Below are positions 47,525-51,183 of a stretch of DNA of 51,183 bases, piece after piece; the first letter of the stretch is position 1, and each line of letters starts with the position of its first letter. Both the position numbers and the translations under genes were made by a program. The notes beneath the pieces were generated by a model. It was not told the origin of the DNA and searched no databases. It worked only from the letters and a program-made list of their open reading frames with translations. The stretch spans positions 1 through 51,183 of the forward strand of contig CAJTCR010000038.1 of assembly GCA_910574915.1 (NCBI GenBank). Reading direction: 5' to 3'. The DNA comes from Eubacteriaceae bacterium. Its GTDB lineage: Bacteria > Bacillota > Clostridia > Lachnospirales > Lachnospiraceae.

Positions 47525-47707
47525 TTATAGATACCTTGGGTTGATTTTTTCAAATATGCTACGTGGAATTTTATACCGTCTTCCAAACTTAACTGCCGGG
47601 ATCTGCTGGCTTTTAATCATCCGGTATGCAGTGGAAGAGCTGATCTGTAGCCGTTCACAAAATTCATTTACGCTCATGTAAAATTCCTCATATTTATGCT
47701 GGTACAT
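47525..47707 (-). CDS. Excisionase-family helix-turn-helix protein
   Basis: A 60-aa MerR-like/excisionase DNA-binding protein: MSVNEFCERLQISSSTAYRM, then QQIPAVKFGRRYKIPRSIFE. RBS AAGGAG. It lies between the Rep-like gene and the DUF932 operon. With 34021 and 49181 it makes three such genes in this element, so it may regulate rather than excise. Confidence 0.85.
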   Translation of the reverse strand: MYQHKYEEFYMSVNEFCERLQISSSTAYRMIKSQQIPAVKFGRRYKIPRSIFEKINPRYL

Positions 47708-47784
47708 TGCTTTCTCCTTTCCAAAACCTGGTTAATTTTTTCAGCCTATGGAGGCTTATGAGTATTACTGCCTTGTTATAAAAA

Positions 47785-49026
47785 TCAGGAAGGATAAGGT
47801 TGTTTGCGTTCGTTTACATTATTATTCAGAATATAGGTGGCAGGGTTTTCAAAGGCTTCTTCTTCCCATGAGTCTGGAAAAGTGACAGGCGAAATTCCCA
47901 GCCGGTTAAAATAGGTTTTGAACATATACCGTTGCTGGGGCGGAAGAATATGAAATGCTTCTGCAATGTCGGTTTTGCGTGCCTGTCGGATGATTTGTGA
48001 CATTATGCCCTTTACCTGTTTATGATGGCAGTTGGTCTGTTTCACAAGCTCAATTGCATGGCTGGTTTTTACAAATTTCCCTGTACCATAGATTCCGCCT
48101 AAATAGGCGCCTAAAATGTCAATGCCGATGTCCTGTACTGCGTCAAGGAGTTGGATGGAAGTAGGGCGGGCGTACTTTTTTTTCAGATAGCGGAGTTTTG
48201 GAGCCTTCACCCGAAGTTCAAACCTCACCTGTCCTTTTGCCTGTTCAATCTCGCCTGCATCGTAAAGGTAGCTTCTTTCCTGCATTTGTGGATATTTTAG
48301 GTAAATGGACAGCGTTTCCCGAATCCCGTTGCGGGAATATGACCCATTGACATAACGAACTTCATTTCCAGGGTGTTTATGGCGGTGTGAAACTGGATCT
48401 AACGGCATTTCTTTTGTGTTAAGCCCCCTGTAATGCCCTCCTTTGCGCATCAGTTTTAAGTAGCGTTCTGCGGCTGGCTGGTCTTTCAGGCGGATATTGG
48501 CGCATAAGTCCAGCCTTTTTATTTCCGTTGCTATTAAAACGTCATCTTCAAACCCGAAAGTCCGTAAGGTAGCAAATAAGGCAGGAATAACCTGTTCAAT
48601 TTCGCTGCAAGGTATGATACAGATATATTTATTTTCCGTGTGCCCAAGCAGGATTCTCGGATTTACCTGAAAGGAAATGAACATCTTGCCAGTGTTTGCT
48701 TGATAATCGGGGGTAATATATTTTCCTTTCATAAGGCAAAGGTTGGATATTCCAAGCCGGAACAAATCTTCATTGTCAAAACAAGTATAATGGTTTGCAA
48801 ATGCATGAGTTAAGCGTTTTTTTAGGCACATGTAATAATGCTGGTTATGGTATCCGGACCTGGCGTCCTGCTTTGTGCAGCGGTTTTCCAGTAAGGATTT
48901 GTATTTTATAAAAGCGTCCTGATTTAGTAGTGGAATCACAACTTCAAAAGTATGGATGGAATAGCCGTTATTTTTCCTGCCCGCATTTTTTTCTTCTTCT
49001 ATTTCGTAATCCTGTAAAGTATACAT
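47785..49026 (-). CDS. Probable plasmid/phage-type replication initiator
   Basis: A 413-aa protein. IKRLDLCANIRLKDQPAAER, VRYVNGSYSRNGIRETLSIY and KGQVRFELRVKAPKLRYLKK resemble phage/plasmid gene II/X-type replication proteins. The first of these is the candidate metal or DNA-contacting strand; no classical HUH pair is clear. Tyr residues in the middle could be the nicking residue. ATG 49026 follows AGGAGG. An initiator would allow the excised element to replicate. The assignment is tentative. Confidence 0.5.
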   Translation of the reverse strand: MYTLQDYEIEEEKNAGRKNNGYSIHTFEVVIPLLNQDAFIKYKSLLENRCTKQDARSGYHNQHYYMCLKKRLTHAFANHYTCFDNEDLFRLGISNLCLMKGKYITPDYQANTGKMFISFQVNPRILLGHTENKYICIIPCSEIEQVIPALFATLRTFGFEDDVLIATEIKRLDLCANIRLKDQPAAERYLKLMRKGGHYRGLNTKEMPLDPVSHRHKHPGNEVRYVNGSYSRNGIRETLSIYLKYPQMQERSYLYDAGEIEQAKGQVRFELRVKAPKLRYLKKKYARPTSIQLLDAVQDIGIDILGAYLGGIYGTGKFVKTSHAIELVKQTNCHHKQVKGIMSQIIRQARKTDIAEAFHILPPQQRYMFKTYFNRLGISPVTFPDSWEEEAFENPATYILNNNVNERKQPYPS

Positions 49027-49056
49027 GTCTAACTCCTCCTTTTTTTGCACTCTCTT

Positions 49057-49086
49057 TTTTTAGTATTTTGTATATATATGAGTCAA
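49057..49086 (-). promoter_or_regulatory. Probable promoter of the Rep-like gene
   Basis: Minus strand TTGACT (49086-49081), 17-18-bp spacer with alternating TA, CTAAAAA -10 region (49063-49057). About 30 bp before the start of the Rep-like gene. Does not carry the TTAAAATATATATTAA signature. Confidence 0.5.
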
Positions 49087-49180
49087 CTTTTATGCCAAAT
49101 CTTCTATTACGTTCATGTGTGTCATACTTATAAATTTTACCAGCAACATAAAATTAACCAAATGAAAGGAGGAATCAAAA

Positions 49181-49372
49181 ATGAGTCAGATACCTGGATA
49201 TGAAGCCTATCTGTCAATAAAACAGGCGGCTGGTGAACTTACGATCAGCACAGGGACGGTTCGGAGGCTGATTAAAAGAGGAGAGATAGAGGCATACCGT
49301 TTTGGAAACCAGATCAGGATTGTGCCAAAAAGCCTGGAGCAATATATACGCAGGCAGAAAATAAAAGAATAA
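49181..49372 (+). CDS. Excisionase-family helix-turn-helix protein, rightward
   Basis: A 63-aa DNA-binding protein: YLSIKQAAGELTISTGTVRR, then KRGEIEAYRFGNQIRIVPKS. RBS AAAGGAGG. Divergent from the Rep-like gene, so it may regulate it. It is the last gene of clear mobile-element type in the window. Confidence 0.85.
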   Translation: MSQIPGYEAYLSIKQAAGELTISTGTVRRLIKRGEIEAYRFGNQIRIVPKSLEQYIRRQKIKE

Positions 49373-49940
49373 TGTGGAGTTAGTTTAAGTTATTTAATGA
49401 AAAATTAATTTTTCAATAGTTCGGTTTGCGTGGGCGATAAAGATACTTCTAAGGATATCTGAGTATTTAATAAAAATATATTATGATTATATAATATGGA
49501 CAGGTTTTGATATATGTGGAAGAAAATAGCTGAATCTGTATAAACTGGTTAGTCACATCATTTATGAAGGGGATTGAGAAACAAGAGAAATGATATCCTT
49601 TGCAGAAGCGTTTTTTCAGGGCGGGAATGTTACATGGGTGTAAAAGGAGTATGGTCTGTGATGGAAAAAAGAGGGAGGAAGATCATCTGTCAATATTCTG
49701 CATTTACAAAACTCTTTGAGGAAAAATAACGATATGAGTTTTATGGATAAAGAGAAAAGCGAACGATAGATAATAAGCATTTAAATAACCGCAAAGGCTT
49801 TGGTGATGCATTGCCCTTGCGGTAGGATAGATAACTTAAAATGGTATTGCCTGAATGAACAAAATATCTGGTGCAGTATATAGTTGCAGTACGATTTTCT
49901 AGTTTACATGACGGGGTATCTGATACACAATGCTCATGAT
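49373..49940. other. Gap without a supported gene
   Basis: About 570 bp of AT-rich sequence with scattered short frames and no good ribosome site. The only structure seen is a hairpin ACCGCAA/TTGCGGT near 49788-49824. The right boundary of the integrative element may lie here, but no tRNA-Pro 3'-end repeat was found. Confidence 0.5.
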
Positions 49941-50012
49941 TGCCTTTTTCTAAAGCGTCTTATCTTACTAAGAGAATTTGAGGTTCCATGATTAGCTTCA
50001 CAATCTCCGGTA
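49941..50012 (-). pseudogene. Decayed fragment of an Rpn-like nuclease paralogue
   Basis: On the minus strand this 72-bp stretch translates as PEIVKLIMEPQILLVR, then a stop, then DALEKG. It matches LEIVKPIIEPQILLREQTALEKG of the intact gene at 50049 (DNA 50237-50305), with an in-frame stop and several substitutions. It is a remnant of a tandem duplicate. Confidence 0.7.
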
Positions 50013-50048
50013 TTTGCCTGTATACGAACAGAAAAATACGAATGGCAG

Positions 50049-50981
50049 TTATAGGTATTCATTTGCATCTTTATCGGTAAGGCTGTATTTTTGCATAATG
50101 ATTGTTTTGATCTCGGCATCTTTGCGACCAAAGTCCTTCAATATATCCACAGCTCCCTTAACGATACCTTTTTCAATACCTTTTTCAATACCTTTTTCAA
50201 TACCTTTTTCAATACCTTTTTCAATACCTTCCTGAATGCCTTTTTCTAAGGCAGTTTGTTCCCTCAAAAGTATCTGAGGTTCAATGATTGGTTTCACAAT
50301 CTCCAGCAATTCTTTACTCATGCTAACATCTCCCATCCATTCTTTTAAAATCTGAATATTTGCCCTGAATGCTACCTCAAGAACGGCTTCGGCATATTCC
50401 CTGTCCATTTTACCGGTAAGCTGGCGCATATGTTCCAATAGATTTTGTAAATCCTGCTTTTCCAGTTTCCCTGACAGAGCCCTGAGCCAGACGTGCAGTT
50501 CCGGCTTTAGTTCTTTTGTAACGACAATCTGGGCTGGAAATAGTATATTGCCCGTGATGTAATAGACTCCTTTAAAGGGGTTTGATACCTGATAACCGTG
50601 TTCCTGAAAATACGCAAACAGGCCGGACGGCTTAGTCTCACGGACAAATGTCATGGTTATATCATTTTCGGCAATGGCATCTACCGTTTTGCCGTAGGAT
50701 TTATAAAGACAGGCATAGCCTTGTATTTTGAAAAAGACGTCTATATTGAGGCTGTCTACAGGATCTTTGTATTCTACAATGTTATGTCCCCTGAAAATGC
50801 AGCCGATTTCGTTGTTAATGGATATGTCTGTCTGGTTTTTCGTGATCAGAAGGTCTATGACCAGCGGTTTCATGTTCAGGTTATATTCCCTGTCAAATCG
50901 CAGGCTGTCCCGGCAGTCAGCCATTTCCAAATTCATAGCGGCAATAAAAGCCGGATGCCACTGTATTTTTGTATCGTTCAT
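50049..50981 (-). CDS. Rpn/PD-(D/E)XK nuclease-family protein
   Basis: A 310-aa protein of the transposase-derived Rpn-like group common in Lachnospiraceae. The nuclease-like core is LKPLVIDLLI-type strand, NEIGCIFRGHNIVEYKDP (E-x-K near residue 72) and DVFFKIQGYACLYKSYG, within residues 35-100. The C-terminus carries a GIEK-type repeat at about 251-272 and a helix. Relatives promote recombination or act in abortive-infection-like roles; here function is inferred by family only. RBS AAGGAG, ATG 50981. A remnant of a second copy lies just downstream. Confidence 0.75.
   Translation of the reverse strand: MNDTKIQWHPAFIAAMNLEMADCRDSLRFDREYNLNMKPLVIDLLITKNQTDISINNEIGCIFRGHNIVEYKDPVDSLNIDVFFKIQGYACLYKSYGKTVDAIAENDITMTFVRETKPSGLFAYFQEHGYQVSNPFKGVYYITGNILFPAQIVVTKELKPELHVWLRALSGKLEKQDLQNLLEHMRQLTGKMDREYAEAVLEVAFRANIQILKEWMGDVSMSKELLEIVKPIIEPQILLREQTALEKGIQEGIEKGIEKGIEKGIEKGIEKGIVKGAVDILKDFGRKDAEIKTIIMQKYSLTDKDANEYL
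50165..50230 (-). repeat. 12-bp tandem repeat coding for GIEK
   Basis: Five and a half copies of GGTATTGAAAAA (minus strand), encoding (GIEK)n near the C-terminus of the nuclease-like protein. The copies are nearly identical. The unit is a multiple of three, so copy number can vary without frameshift. Such repeats are typical of this family's C-terminal tail. Confidence 0.9.
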
Positions 50982-51183
50982 ATGGAAACTCCTTTATCAT
51001 ATATCAATTATAGCATATGTTTTGTGATATTACAAATTTTATTGTATATCTGCAGAGATTTCGCTTTTAGTATTTATATTTATTCAATTATAGATTTTTA
51101 AAGAATAGGGATAAAAAGAAGAATGCCTTTTGAGTCAATCGTACAAAAAATATATTTTCTGTATCATAGAATCAAAAAAACAG

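Larger units (their letters stand above)
32595..49372. mobile_element. Integrative element at tRNA-Pro, right end not seen
   Basis: A tyrosine integrase and an excisionase-like gene lie next to the tRNA-Pro 3' end. Behind them come cargo genes, a repressor-type switch, and replication/recombination genes with a mobile-element flavour, with shared promoters. I found no second copy of the tRNA 3' end in the window. The right boundary is therefore unknown, and 49372 is only the last gene clearly of this type. No relaxase, type IV secretion, terminase or capsid gene is recognised inside. Confidence 0.75.

Noticed and set aside
49664..49732. A 22-codon frame in the right-hand gap
   Set aside because: Too short, no context, no ribosome site.

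Overview
The window looks like a chromosomal segment of a spore-forming gut Firmicute, most likely a Lachnospiraceae (order Eubacteriales). This is inferred from gene content and has not been checked by search: spoVT behind a sigma-G-like promoter, a SpoVB-type flippase, a class B sortase, VTC/DUF4956/CotH genes in one run, BceRS-BceAB-like genes, DUF5688 and DUF932 proteins, and many AGGAGG-type ribosome binding sites.

Region 1 (1-822) is the 3' end of a 23S rRNA gene followed by seven tRNA genes (Asp, Val, Thr, Tyr, initiator Met, Phe, Lys) and a strong terminator. No 5S gene lies between the 23S end and the terminator.

Region 2 (850-12996) holds membrane-stress and transport modules. A GntR/YtrA-type repressor is flanked by two ABC ATPase/membrane-protein pairs behind a promoter covered by a perfect 2x22-bp inverted repeat. 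A BceR/BceS-like two-component pair and a BceAB-like transporter follow. Next come a PadR regulator with its own palindrome, a DUF1700/DUF3887-like anti-sigma-like protein, three small membrane proteins (two DUF3784-like, one SdpI-like) and an OmpR/histidine kinase pair.

Region 3 (13103-16389) is a VTC polyphosphate polymerase-like protein, DUF4956 and a CotH kinase with nine 30-bp in-frame repeats, ended by a terminator. Region 4 (16396-17136) is non-coding. It holds two inverted copies of a roughly 300-nt structured repeat whose 32-bp stems differ in sequence but keep pairing through compensatory changes. This is the most unusual structure in the window.

Region 5 (17213-32353) carries a class B sortase with an extra cytoplasmic domain, a secreted CAP/InlB-repeat/FN3 protein, NfeD, a zinc-dependent phospholipase C-like protein and a convergent 2-hydroxyacid dehydrogenase. 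It continues with the SpoVB-like flippase, a DUF58 protein, a purine-rich minisatellite, a membrane protein, SpoVT, a trigger-factor-like lipoprotein and a class A penicillin-binding protein.

Region 6 (32521 to about 49400, right end not seen) is an integrative element at the 3' end of a tRNA-Pro(CGG) gene. It has a tyrosine integrase, a 57-aa excisionase-like gene, a cargo block of unknown genes (P-loop ATPase plus helical partner; zinc-ribbon membrane protein plus a 749-aa zinc-ribbon protein), an XRE switch with mirrored divergent promoters, and a recombination/replication block (DUF5688, BRCT, Rad52-like annealase, YqaJ exonuclease, RadC-like, DUF932, HTH, Rep-like). Three leftward promoters in it share a TTAAAATATATATTAA-like signature. 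No conjugation or capsid genes are visible, so it may be an integrative mobilizable element, a satellite, or part of a larger element. The window ends with an Rpn/PD-(D/E)XK nuclease-like gene carrying a 12-bp repeat, next to a decayed fragment of a paralogue.
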